In this document: one piece after another, positions 1-6,527 of the stretch
Layout: every line of letters starts with the position of its first letter
Position numbering within the stretch: position 1 is the first letter of the stretch
DNA from: an uncultured Lachnospiraceae bacterium
Lineage (GTDB): Bacteria; Bacillota; Clostridia; Lachnospirales; Lachnospiraceae
Reading direction: 5' to 3'
Assembly (NCBI GenBank): GCA_910577765.1
Contig: CAJTOV010000100.1
Span: 1 to 14,592 of the forward strand
DNA: 14,592 nt
The notes under the pieces: model-generated
Databases searched by the model: none
The model's input: the letters and a program-made list of their open reading frames with translations, nothing else
Told to the model about the DNA's origin: nothing
Translations under genes and position numbers: made by a program

Positions 1-50
1 CGGGCGGACGCCCGATGCTTCTTGTCCGGCATAGCCGGACAAGAAGATGC
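1..50. repeat. Dispersed hairpin repeat, copy A
   Basis: A perfect 12-bp inverted repeat has arms TTCTTGTCCGGC (19-30) and GCCGGACAAGAA (34-45) around a 3-nt ATA loop. GATGC flanks both sides, and a second small stem CGGGC/GCCCG lies at 1-14. It follows the dctM stop codon. Neither strand has a T-run after the stem, so it does not look like a classical terminator. Read on the minus strand, the order CATCTTCTTG-stem-GCATCGGGC matches the copies near 4408-4465 and 14539-14592. The element is probably cut by the window edge. Confidence 0.7.
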
Positions 51-67
51 CCCCCTCTGTTTCTTCT

Positions 68-1357
68 CTATAAACTATACCCCAGAGCCAGGGGCAGCCA
101 GGTAGTCAGCGGTGCCCACAGACTGATAACCAGCAGCACGATAATATTGCAGACCAGATAGGGCAGAGCCCCGCGGAATATGGCAATGATCGGCATCCGG
201 TTGATCTTGTTGCAGGCGTTGAGGCACATGCCCACCGGCGGTGTCACCAGTCCGATGGCCAGTCCGGTGATCATCATGGCGCCGAACTGCAAGGCAGAGA
301 ATCCGTAGCTCTGCATCACCGGCAGCATAATGGGGGTCAGCAGAAGAATGGCCGGGCTTACGTCGATGAAGGTCCCGATCATCAGGATCATCACACAGAA
401 CACCAGGGCAATCCCCCAGCTTGGCATATTCAGGGTAATGAAGAAATTGGCCACAATCTGGGGAACCTTCTGCATGGTCAGTATCCAGGTGAAAATGGTG
501 GTGAAGCCGATGATCAGCATAATGGAGGAAGAAGAGATCAACGTCTTTTTAAGAGCCTCCACCACAGCCTTCCAGGTCAGCTCCTTATAAATAAAGAATC
601 CCACCAGCATGGAATAAAGCACTGCCACACCGGCGCTTTCCGATGCCGTACACACCCCGAAGGACACGCACACAATGATGAACAGGGGCATCAGCAGAGC
701 CGGAATTCCCGACAGGATGGCAGAGGTAAACTCCTTAAGCACAAAGGGCGTTTTGGCAGGATGCCAGCCATTCTTGTGGCTGATGGCAAACACCACTGCA
801 AGCTGGGTCACGCCGATCAGGATTCCCGGCACCGCACCGGCCATGAACAAAGCGCCTACGGAAGCCCCGGAGATCATGGAATAGACGATCATGGGGGTGG
901 AAGGCGGGATGATCATGCCCATGGTGGAGGAGGCCACGGTGATACCGGCGGACGCATCCGGCGGATAGCCCAGATCCTCCATAGCCGGAATCAGAATACT
1001 GCCCAGGGCAGAGGTATCTGCCACCGAAGAGCCGGAGATACCGCCGAAAATCATGGAAGCCACAATGTTCACTTCCCCCAGACCCCCGTGGAAGGGCTTT
1101 AAAATCTGGAGACAGAAGTTGATAATCCGCCTGGTAATACCGCCGGTGTTCATCAGCTCCCCGGCCAGCATAAACAGCGGCATGGCGATCATCAGCTCGC
1201 TGAAGGCCCCGTTCCACACCCGCTGGGGAACCATGGACAGAAAAGTGGGAGCATTGGTTACGATATAAGTGACGCAGGAAGCGCCGATTGCAAATGCCAG
1301 CGGCACCCCAAGGACTGCGAAAAAGATCAGCAGTACCAACAGAATAATCATTGCCAT
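68..1357 (-). CDS. dctM: TRAP transporter large permease subunit (DctM family)
   Basis: This is the large membrane subunit of a tripartite ATP-independent periplasmic (TRAP) transporter. It forms the sodium-driven transport channel that receives substrate from the DctP binding protein. The 429 residues match the usual length for DctM. The protein is hydrophobic throughout, with about a dozen membrane segments. Family motifs include GGISGSSVADTSALG (about 105-119), PPSTPMIVYS (about 151-160) and a late GLVTPPVGMCLN. The ATG at 1357 is preceded by AAAGGAG; the spacing of 13 nt is somewhat long, but an in-frame stop lies just upstream, so the start is fixed. It is the last visible gene of dctP-dctQ-dctM, 24 nt after dctQ. 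The family is certain; the substrate cannot be read from this subunit. Confidence 0.95.
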   Translation of the reverse strand: MAMIILLVLLIFFAVLGVPLAFAIGASCVTYIVTNAPTFLSMVPQRVWNGAFSELMIAMPLFMLAGELMNTGGITRRIINFCLQILKPFHGGLGEVNIVASMIFGGISGSSVADTSALGSILIPAMEDLGYPPDASAGITVASSTMGMIIPPSTPMIVYSMISGASVGALFMAGAVPGILIGVTQLAVVFAISHKNGWHPAKTPFVLKEFTSAILSGIPALLMPLFIIVCVSFGVCTASESAGVAVLYSMLVGFFIYKELTWKAVVEALKKTLISSSSIMLIIGFTTIFTWILTMQKVPQIVANFFITLNMPSWGIALVFCVMILMIGTFIDVSPAILLLTPIMLPVMQSYGFSALQFGAMMITGLAIGLVTPPVGMCLNACNKINRMPIIAIFRGALPYLVCNIIVLLVISLWAPLTTWLPLALGYSL

Positions 1358-1381
1358 AACAGATACTCAGCTCCTTTCCGG

Positions 1382-1864
1382 TTATGGGGTTTCCTTGGTC
1401 AGCGCCTTGTTCCTGGGCGCGAAATAGGAAATGTCAGCGGTAATAAATTCCACAATCTTAATGACAATGCAGACGGCGCAGATAATACCCGCCACCGGCA
1501 TGATGCCGTACATATACTTCATGGGAATCTCCATTCCCTGACTGATCTGCTTTCCCGCCACCCCTACATAGGCAAAGCCCTGGCGGACAAACACTAAGTC
1601 CACGGCCAGCACAATCAGGTAATTGACCACACTGAGCCACCGCTTGATGGCCGGAGGCACCCGGTCGTAAAGAATATCGATCATTACGTGCTCATTTTTC
1701 AGAACATTAATCCCCATGCCCCAGAAGGTGGTAAAGGCAAACAGCGTCACATTGAACTCCGACAGTTCCTTCCAGCTAAGGGAAAAGAAATAACGCGCAA
1801 TGACCGAGAAGATAACCAGCACAGCCAGCAGCCCCATGGTCACCACGCCGATTCCGAAATACAC
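1382..1864 (-). CDS. dctQ: TRAP transporter small permease subunit (DctQ family)
   Basis: This is the small four-helix membrane subunit that pairs with DctM in a TRAP transporter. The 160 residues given here start at GTG 1864 and show the expected hydrophobic segments and a mid-protein WGMGINVLKNEHVMIDIL stretch typical of DctQ. The start is uncertain. The GTG has no good ribosome binding site and would begin inside the first membrane helix. The open frame continues upstream for IEKWKKIGDKIFQ, which looks like the normal basic N-terminus. An AAGGGG site lies at 1913-1918, but no ATG, GTG or TTG is available there in frame, only ATT (1907-1909) or ATC (1901-1903). It lies between dctP and dctM and is surely part of the same transporter. 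Confidence 0.9.
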   Translation of the reverse strand: MYFGIGVVTMGLLAVLVIFSVIARYFFSLSWKELSEFNVTLFAFTTFWGMGINVLKNEHVMIDILYDRVPPAIKRWLSVVNYLIVLAVDLVFVRQGFAYVGVAGKQISQGMEIPMKYMYGIMPVAGIICAVCIVIKIVEFITADISYFAPRNKALTKETP

Positions 1865-2005
1865 CTGGAAGATCTTATCGCCTATTTTTTTCCACTTTTC
1901 GATGACAATCAGCCCCTTTCTGAATGTTCGCCTGGAGGGTGTCCCGGGAATCCGTTCCCATGGCCTTCACGCTCCCCGCCAGACCTGCATGTATCGGAAA
2001 GGGCC

Positions 2006-2104
2006 CCTGGAACTCACCAGTACATCCGGTACTATGATTTCCAGGAGCCCCTCCGGTTTCGTCTGTTATTTTGTAACCGTTCAGCCGGGCATCCTGGGCC
2101 CGGC
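2006..2104. repeat. Hairpins and core repeat copy F between dctP and dctQ
   Basis: The gap of about 210 to 250 nt between dctP and dctQ holds two stem-loops and one exact copy of the dispersed 12-bp core. CCTGGAA (2006-2012) pairs with TTCCAGG (2039-2045), enclosing AGTAC/GTACT (2019-2023 and 2029-2033). The core GTAACCGTTCAG is at 2073-2084 and runs directly into a 7-bp stem, GCCGGGC (2084-2090) with GCCCGGC (2098-2104). There is no T-run. The structures could limit read-through or protect the dctP message, giving more binding protein than permease. That role is inference. Confidence 0.6.
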
Positions 2105-2116
2105 CGGACTGCTGTG

Positions 2117-3241
2117 TTATTTTGCGTTGGCTACGATATCCAGCATTTCCTGAAGCTCGTCGGCCGTCATGATGCCTTCCTCCACGCACTGGTCATAAAC
2201 CACCTGGACGGCTTCCTTGAATGCGTTCAGCTCTTCCTCGCTGGGCTCATAAACCTCGCATCCGGCGTCAATGACCACCTGCTTGGCAGCTTCCTGGTTC
2301 TCGTCAATAAGCTGGTCATTGTAGACGCCCATCTCGGTAGCGCACTCAGAGATAATATCCTGATACTCTTTGGGAAGCCCGTTCCACCATGCAGCGTTGA
2401 CATAGAAGGGATCCGGATGGAACTGGTAGTTTACCTCAGTAAAATACTTCTGTACCTCGTAGAACTTCATGCCCTCCACGTTGACCCAGGGATTCTCCTG
2501 GCCGTCTGCCACAGCGGTCTTAAGACCCATGTACAGATCGGAATAAGGGATGGTGGTTGTGGTGGCGCCCAGAGCCACGAAGGTCTTGTCAATGGTGTTC
2601 ATACCGTTGGTACGCATCTTAAGCCCCTGCAGATCTTCCGGCTTGGTAATGGGGTGCTTGCTGTTGGAGAACTGTCTCCAGCCGCCTGCGTCACACAGAT
2701 TGATGATGACGGTGCCGGTCTCGGCCTCAGCCTCGGCGCAGACCTTCTTGGCCAGGTCGCTCTGCAGCAGTGCGGTAACCTGGGTACGGTTCTGTGCCAG
2801 GAAAGGCAGGGTAAACATCAGAAGACGGGGGCTGAAGTCGAACTGTCCGCCTCTCATGCCCTGGACGGTGCCGGCCACAACCTGCTCCAGCATCTCCTTC
2901 TCCGTACCAAGCTGTCCGTTGCCGAACACCTCTACGGTTACGTGACCGTTGGTCTTGGCTGCCACGTCCTGGGCAAACTTCTCCATGGACACATAACGGG
3001 GATTGCCTTCGGGCTGGGCATGGCCCACCATCATGGTGAAATCACCCAGGGCAGCAAATGCATCCTCGCCGGCTGCCGCTGCCGTGGTCTCTGCGCCGCC
3101 GGCAGCAGCGGTAGTCTCGGCTGCTGTCCCGGTGGCAGCTGAGGGGGCGGCTGTGGTAGCTGCCGGCTGGCTTCCGCCGCAGGCTGCCAGACTGGAAGCC
3201 GCAAGGGCCAGTGTCAGAAGCATTGCGATTTTCTTTCTCAT
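2117..3241 (-). CDS. dctP: TRAP transporter substrate-binding lipoprotein (DctP family)
   Basis: This is the extracytoplasmic solute receptor of the TRAP transporter, captured on the outer face of the membrane as a lipoprotein. I use the ATG at 3241, giving 374 residues. It has a textbook AAGGAGG site at 3251-3257 and begins with a signal peptide, MRKKIAMLLTLALAASSLAAC, where Cys21 is the lipobox cysteine. Residues 22-60 are a low-complexity Ala/Thr/Gly linker. The DctP domain follows, with LKMRTNG (Arg210) at the place where family members bind the substrate carboxylate, and a later VADGQENPWVN motif. A longer reading from 3337 would put the signal peptide inside the protein and is rejected. 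The adjacent GntR/FCD regulator suggests an organic or sugar acid substrate; the exact ligand is unknown. Confidence 0.95.
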   Translation of the reverse strand: MRKKIAMLLTLALAASSLAACGGSQPAATTAAPSAATGTAAETTAAAGGAETTAAAAGEDAFAALGDFTMMVGHAQPEGNPRYVSMEKFAQDVAAKTNGHVTVEVFGNGQLGTEKEMLEQVVAGTVQGMRGGQFDFSPRLLMFTLPFLAQNRTQVTALLQSDLAKKVCAEAEAETGTVIINLCDAGGWRQFSNSKHPITKPEDLQGLKMRTNGMNTIDKTFVALGATTTTIPYSDLYMGLKTAVADGQENPWVNVEGMKFYEVQKYFTEVNYQFHPDPFYVNAAWWNGLPKEYQDIISECATEMGVYNDQLIDENQEAAKQVVIDAGCEVYEPSEEELNAFKEAVQVVYDQCVEEGIMTADELQEMLDIVANAK

Positions 3242-3290
3242 AATACGGTTCCTCCTTAAAAATAATAAACGGGCCGATGTACCATCGGAC

Positions 3291-3324
3291 GGCATCCGGC
3301 GCCGGACCAGCGGTACCGGATGCC
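3291..3324. repeat. GGCATCCGG inverted repeat in the dctP leader
   Basis: GGCATCCGG (3291-3299) and CCGGATGCC (3316-3324) form a perfect 9-bp stem with a 16-nt loop. It lies in the transcribed leader of dctP, between the start point and the ribosome binding site. The same GCATCCGG stem sequence recurs at 10647-10694 and 11564-11606, so it belongs to a second dispersed hairpin family. Confidence 0.6.
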
Positions 3325-3327
3325 TGC

Positions 3328-3337
3328 TTGTATACAA
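3328..3337. promoter_or_regulatory. Candidate GntR operator 1 (TTGTATACAA)
   Basis: TTGTATACAA is a perfect 10-bp palindrome located about 10 bp after the -10 box of the dctP promoter, where a bound repressor would block transcription. It fits the TNGT-n-ACNA pattern known for the FadR subfamily of GntR regulators. A near-identical site (9 of 10) is at 3562-3571. Confidence 0.65.
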
Positions 3338-3346
3338 CTATCTCAG

Positions 3347-3375
3347 ATAATACCACAAAAAGTACTTAAAGGCAA
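3347..3375 (-). promoter_or_regulatory. Promoter of dctPQM
   Basis: On the minus strand, TTGCCT (3375-3370) is followed after exactly 17 nt by TATTAT (3352-3347). Transcription would start near 3340 and run through operator 1 into a leader of about 100 nt before the dctP ATG at 3241. Confidence 0.7.
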
Positions 3376-3561
3376 CCATTTTTATGCATGGATTTCTCGT
3401 GACAATTTCTTGCCCTATTGGAAAAGAAAGTCAAAATATATATAATACTCCCCAAAATACGATTTCAAATTATACAAAACAGACAAAAGTATAATTATTT
3501 ATGAAATAGTAAATAAAATATTTGTGAAAACTGCTAAAATTGGGCGTGTCTTTTTATGATG

Positions 3562-3571
3562 CTGTATACAA
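3562..3571. promoter_or_regulatory. Candidate GntR operator 2 (CTGTATACAA)
   Basis: The 8-bp palindrome TGTATACA (3563-3570) lies in CTGTATACAA, differing from operator 1 at one base. Extended as TGTATACAAG, it matches the minus strand of operator 1 at 10 of 10 bases. It sits about 28 bp upstream of the -35 box of gntR and about 235 bp from operator 1, so the pair could serve joint control of the divergent genes. Confidence 0.55.
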
Positions 3572-3598
3572 GAAGAGGGACGGGATGCAGTTTCCTAT

Positions 3599-3627
3599 TT
3601 GACAGTTTGTTCTTTTCCGTCTATAAT
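3599..3627 (+). promoter_or_regulatory. Consensus promoter of the GntR regulator gene
   Basis: TTGACA (3599-3604) and TATAAT (3622-3627) are both exact consensus hexamers, separated by an optimal 17 nt. The start point would be near 3634, about 35 nt before the TTG start codon at 3669. So strong a promoter in front of a regulator gene suggests that it is held down by a repressor, possibly its own product. Confidence 0.88.
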
Positions 3628-3668
3628 AGGGACAGAGCAGAATCCGCAGGAATGGAGGTGTATCCCGG

Positions 3669-4373
3669 TTGGAGACCAGTTTGACAAACGACGAAATATA
3701 CAGAATTCTTGAAAATGAAATCGCCCAGCTAAAGATCCTCCCAGGGGAGGTGCTGAGCGAAAATACCCTGTGCAGACGGTTCCAGATTTCCCGGACCCCG
3801 GTCCGCAGTGTTCTCCAGCGTCTCCAGCAGAACGGCTTTGTGCAGATCCTTCCCCACAAGGGGACCCTGGTGACGCCTATCAGCCTGAAGCCGGCTACCC
3901 AGTGGATCTTCCAGCGGCTGGCTGTGGAATGCATGGTTCTCCGCGACTTTGTCAGCATCTGCACGCCAACGGATATTGCCCGGGTCCGCTACACCCACGA
4001 ACAGCTGTTAAAGATCACGGAACGGCTTCTTCCGGACAAGGAGCATTTTGATATCAACGAATTTCTCCACACGGACCTGGCCATGCACAGAATCTGGTTC
4101 CAGGTCACAGACCGGCTTTTCCTGTGGGAGAATCTGACCCGGCCCCAGGCCGACTACTCCCGCTTCATCCGTCTGGATATTATGCGGGGACGCAACGTGC
4201 CCGACGTTCTCAAAGAACACCAGGAGCTGATCGAACTGATCGAGAATAAAGACCTGGCCGCCATAGAACCCCTTCTGAGACGCCACCTGTACGGCGGAGT
4301 GCGGCGCATGGGCAGCGAACTTTTCTCCGGGGAATACCAGCGGTACTTCCGGTCAGAAGAAAACGGCGGCTGA
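3669..4373 (+). CDS. GntR family regulator, FCD (FadR/VanR) subfamily
   Basis: This is a DNA-binding regulator, most likely controlling the divergent dctPQM operon in response to the transported acid. The 234 residues have an N-terminal winged helix-turn-helix (about 5-72), including ENTLCRRFQISRTPVRSVLQ and the wing sequence GFVQILPHKGTLVTP. A helical FCD ligand-binding domain follows. Asp136, His140, His184 and His206 match the metal-binding set of FCD proteins, so a metal-assisted carboxylate effector is expected. The start is a TTG codon with GGAGG at 3654-3658, 10 nt upstream; no in-frame ATG fits the domain boundary. Repression is the usual mode for this subfamily, but activation cannot be excluded. 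Confidence 0.93.
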   Translation: METSLTNDEIYRILENEIAQLKILPGEVLSENTLCRRFQISRTPVRSVLQRLQQNGFVQILPHKGTLVTPISLKPATQWIFQRLAVECMVLRDFVSICTPTDIARVRYTHEQLLKITERLLPDKEHFDINEFLHTDLAMHRIWFQVTDRLFLWENLTRPQADYSRFIRLDIMRGRNVPDVLKEHQELIELIENKDLAAIEPLLRRHLYGGVRRMGSELFSGEYQRYFRSEENGG

Positions 4374-4403
4374 TTTCGTACATCCATGTACTGGCAGCCG
4401 CCG
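4364..4403 (+). terminator. Stem-loop over the gntR stop codon
   Basis: CGGCGGCTG (4364-4372) pairs perfectly with CAGCCGCCG (4395-4403), and inside it GTACAT (4378-4383) pairs with ATGTAC (4386-4391). The TGA stop of gntR (4371-4373) overlaps the left arm. The sequence after it, CCCGAAGTTTCTTG, is only weakly T-rich, so this is a tentative terminator for gntR. Confidence 0.4.
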
Positions 4404-4407
4404 CCCG

Positions 4408-4465
4408 AAGTTTCTTGTCGCCGATGCTTTTCGGGGGCAGGAAGATGCCCCGTCTGAACTGTTGC
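4408..4465 (-). repeat. Dispersed hairpin repeat, copy B
   Basis: Between the convergent gntR and pyrC genes, read on the minus strand: a core-like CAACAGTTCAG, then CGGGGCATCTTCCTG, then an imperfect stem whose arms on the plus strand are TTCTTGTCGCCGA and TCGGGGGCAGGAA. The same order appears at 14539-14592. The core (4454-4465 on the plus strand, CTGAACTGTTGC) differs from the consensus at one base and touches the pyrC stop codon. The stem may also stop transcription from both sides, although there is no T-run. Confidence 0.65.
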
Positions 4466-5805
4466 TATAATACAGACACGTCCTGACAGTCCTGATACAC
4501 AATCCTTCCCCCGCACACCGTAACCTTCACCTTCCCCCACAGCTCCCTGCCTGTAAACGGGGAGTTTTCTGCTTTGGAGGCGAATTCCTTTACAACCCAC
4601 AATTCCTCAGGATCAAAGATCACCAGGTCCGCCTCCCCGCCGGGAGCCAGATAGCCCCGGTCCATCCTGTACAGGTCAGCCGGATTCTTAGTCATCTTTT
4701 CCAGAAGCTGGGGCAGGGTCAGGACCCCGGTCCGCACCAGGCCGGTGATTCCCAGGGCCAGGGAGGTCTCCAGGCCGGTGATGCCGCTGGGAGCCTGGGT
4801 CAGGGGCCGGGCCTTTTCCTCCCGGCTGTGGGGGGCATGGTCCGTGGCAATGATGTCAATGACCCCTTCTTTAAGCCCCCGGAGAATCTCCTGCCGGTCC
4901 CAGGCAGTCCGCAGGGGCGGATTCATCTTGGCCAGGGTCCCGTGCTCCAGCACTGCCGTCTCGTCCAGGGTAAAATGATGGGGCGTGACTTCGGCAAACA
5001 CCCTGGCCCCCAGCTCCTTGGCCAGGGCCACCATGCGCACCGAATTGCCGGAACTGATATGCTGGATGTCCACCGTGGCCCCGGTGTGCAGCGCCAGCAT
5101 ACAGTCCCGGGCGATCATGGTATCCTCCGCCACTGCCGGGGAACCGCCGACTCCCAGCTTCCGGGCCACCGCTCCCTGGTGGATGCCGTTGTCACGGATA
5201 AAAGCCGGGTCCTCCTCGTGGAAGCTGAGAGGCATGTCCAGACGGACCGCCTCCTCCATGGCCTGCTTTACCAGGGCTCCGTCGGTCAGGGGAATCCCGT
5301 CGTCGGTAAATCCCGCGGCCCCATGGGCTTTTAAGGTCTCCATGTCCGTGAGAATTCCGCCCTTCATGCCCACGGTCACCGCCGCCGCCTGCATCACATG
5401 GATTCCTGTCTTCCTGCCTTCAGCCAGCACATACTCCAGGGTCTCCACATTGTCTACCGGAGGTTTTGTATTGGCCATACACACCACCGTGGTAAAGCCT
5501 CCCCGGGCCGCTGCCGCAGCCCCGGTATGGATATCCTCCTTGTAAGTCAGCCCCGGATCACGGAAATGCACATGAACGTCAATAAGTCCCGGCGCCACCA
5601 CCAGCCCACTGGCGTCAATGACCTGGTGTGGACTGCCGGAATCCGCCCCGGCCCTTTCCGGTCCCGGCCCTCCGGCTGTCTGCTCCCACGGCTGGGCCGC
5701 CCCATATCCCATTTCCAGAATGCGGCCCTGGTCAATCATCACATCCATCACGGCATCGGTTCCGGAAGCCGGATCAATCACCCGTCCGTTCTTAATGATT
5801 AACAT
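4465..5805 (-). CDS. pyrC: Dihydroorotase, class I (PyrC)
   Basis: This zinc amidohydrolase interconverts N-carbamoyl-L-aspartate and dihydroorotate, the third step of pyrimidine synthesis, in the cytoplasm. The 446 residues carry the whole class I active site: HVHFRDPG (His78, His80), FTDDG (Asp168 region), SFHEED (His196), DIQHISS (His249) and ATDHAPHS (Asp322). The start ATG at 5805 has an AAGGA-type site and lies inside the 3' end of the upstream hydrolase gene (14-nt overlap), so translation is probably coupled. Odd points: about 25 extra low-complexity residues (about 36-60, rich in Gly, Pro, Glu and Ala) interrupt the N-terminal beta domain just before QVIDASGLVVAPGLID, and the gene closes a polyamine transporter operon. 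A hydantoinase-like relative is less likely, given the intact HFRDPG motif. Confidence 0.92.
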   Translation of the reverse strand: MLIIKNGRVIDPASGTDAVMDVMIDQGRILEMGYGAAQPWEQTAGGPGPERAGADSGSPHQVIDASGLVVAPGLIDVHVHFRDPGLTYKEDIHTGAAAAARGGFTTVVCMANTKPPVDNVETLEYVLAEGRKTGIHVMQAAAVTVGMKGGILTDMETLKAHGAAGFTDDGIPLTDGALVKQAMEEAVRLDMPLSFHEEDPAFIRDNGIHQGAVARKLGVGGSPAVAEDTMIARDCMLALHTGATVDIQHISSGNSVRMVALAKELGARVFAEVTPHHFTLDETAVLEHGTLAKMNPPLRTAWDRQEILRGLKEGVIDIIATDHAPHSREEKARPLTQAPSGITGLETSLALGITGLVRTGVLTLPQLLEKMTKNPADLYRMDRGYLAPGGEADLVIFDPEELWVVKEFASKAENSPFTGRELWGKVKVTVCGGRIVYQDCQDVSVL

Positions 5806-6508
5806 AAAATACCTGTCCTTCCTCCCGGATCTCCGCCAGCTTATCCCGGTATCCGGCAGAGCACTCCAGGGCCTTCATCCGTCCGGTCACCCCGTAATCC
5901 CCCCAGAAATGCATGGGGAACACATGGTCCGCCCCGATCTTCTTCATAAAAGCATCCATACCGAAATGGAACCAGTCCTCCTGCCGGGGGTCCAGTACCA
6001 CCATGGCCACATCCGGTTTCACCCCGTCTGCCTGCATCCTGTCCAGCTCCCGCAGATACAGGGCCGTCATGTTGTTGTTCCAGGCCTTGTCTTCCCCGGG
6101 CCACCGCCAGTCATTTAAGTCTCCGGCATGGTAGATGGTCTTCCCGCCGTTGTTCACCACGAAAGCCACCCCTTCATCCGTGGACTTGTAAGCCGCGATC
6201 CGGGTGCCGCCTCCCTGGGGCAGCTCCACCACCTTCCCAGGGTCCACAAACACCGCCTTGCCGTAAAGCTCCACCGGCACCTGGTTCTCCCAGATATCAT
6301 CGGAAAGCACATACCGGGCCTGCGGATACTTCTTTGCCAGCTCAAAAATCACCGGTGCAAAATGATCCCCGTGCCGGTGACTGGCAAACACCAGCAGATC
6401 CTTGTCCCGGTCCATCTCCGGCAGCGTTCCCTGGAAATAGTCAAGCAGCATCAGCGCCTGGTCCGTCTCCACCAGAAACCCGCTGTGGTGAATATAAGTA
6501 ACCTTCAT
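5792..6508 (-). CDS. MBL-fold metal-dependent hydrolase (UlaG/COG2220-like)
   Basis: This is a cytoplasmic metallo-beta-lactamase-fold hydrolase of 238 residues, with no signal peptide. The metal site is visible as SHRHGDHF (His44, His46, Asp48, His49), YHAGDLND (His127, Asp130) and PMHFWGDYG (His200). The closest known relatives are UlaG-type lactonases and uncharacterised COG2220 proteins; the substrate is unknown. The ATG at 6508 has an AGGGGG site at 6515-6520. A longer open frame, to 6784, only runs antiphase through potD and is rejected. It lies 19 nt after potD and overlaps pyrC by 14 nt, so it is co-transcribed with the transporter and may act on an imported compound or on a product of it. 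Confidence 0.9.
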   Translation of the reverse strand: MKVTYIHHSGFLVETDQALMLLDYFQGTLPEMDRDKDLLVFASHRHGDHFAPVIFELAKKYPQARYVLSDDIWENQVPVELYGKAVFVDPGKVVELPQGGGTRIAAYKSTDEGVAFVVNNGGKTIYHAGDLNDWRWPGEDKAWNNNMTALYLRELDRMQADGVKPDVAMVVLDPRQEDWFHFGMDAFMKKIGADHVFPMHFWGDYGVTGRMKALECSAGYRDKLAEIREEGQVFYVNH

Positions 6509-6527
6509 ATTGTACCCCCTCCATTGT

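Larger units (their letters stand above)
3242..3668. other. Divergent dctP/gntR intergenic region
   Basis: These 427 nt are non-coding. The dctP-proximal part holds the ribosome binding site and two hairpins: CCGATG/CATCGG (3274-3279 and 3283-3288), and GGCATCCGG/CCGGATGCC (3291-3299 and 3316-3324). The middle, about 3360-3560, is very AT-rich and has an inverted repeat TTATTTA/TAAATAA (3495-3501 and 3510-3516). It also has a weaker plus-strand promoter-like pair, TTGGAA (3418-3423) and TATAAT (3441-3446), 17 nt apart. Clear promoters for both genes and two operator-like palindromes are listed separately. Confidence 0.75.

Noticed and set aside
1..50. A rho-independent terminator for dctM
   Set aside because: The stem is strong, but there is no T-run after it on the minus strand, and it matches a dispersed repeat found elsewhere.
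1688..3142. A 484-codon plus-strand open frame antisense to dctP and dctQ
   Set aside because: It has no recognisable domain, runs against two clear TRAP genes, crosses their gap and has the His/Gly/Leu-rich look of a GC-driven shadow frame.
3242..3337. A 32-residue N-terminal extension of DctP
   Set aside because: It would bury the lipoprotein signal peptide, crosses two hairpins, and the ATG at 3241 has a perfect AAGGAGG site.
3528..3550. A possible CcpA (cre) site in the AT-rich divergent region
   Set aside because: The match to the cre consensus is poor at the central CG and at the outer positions.
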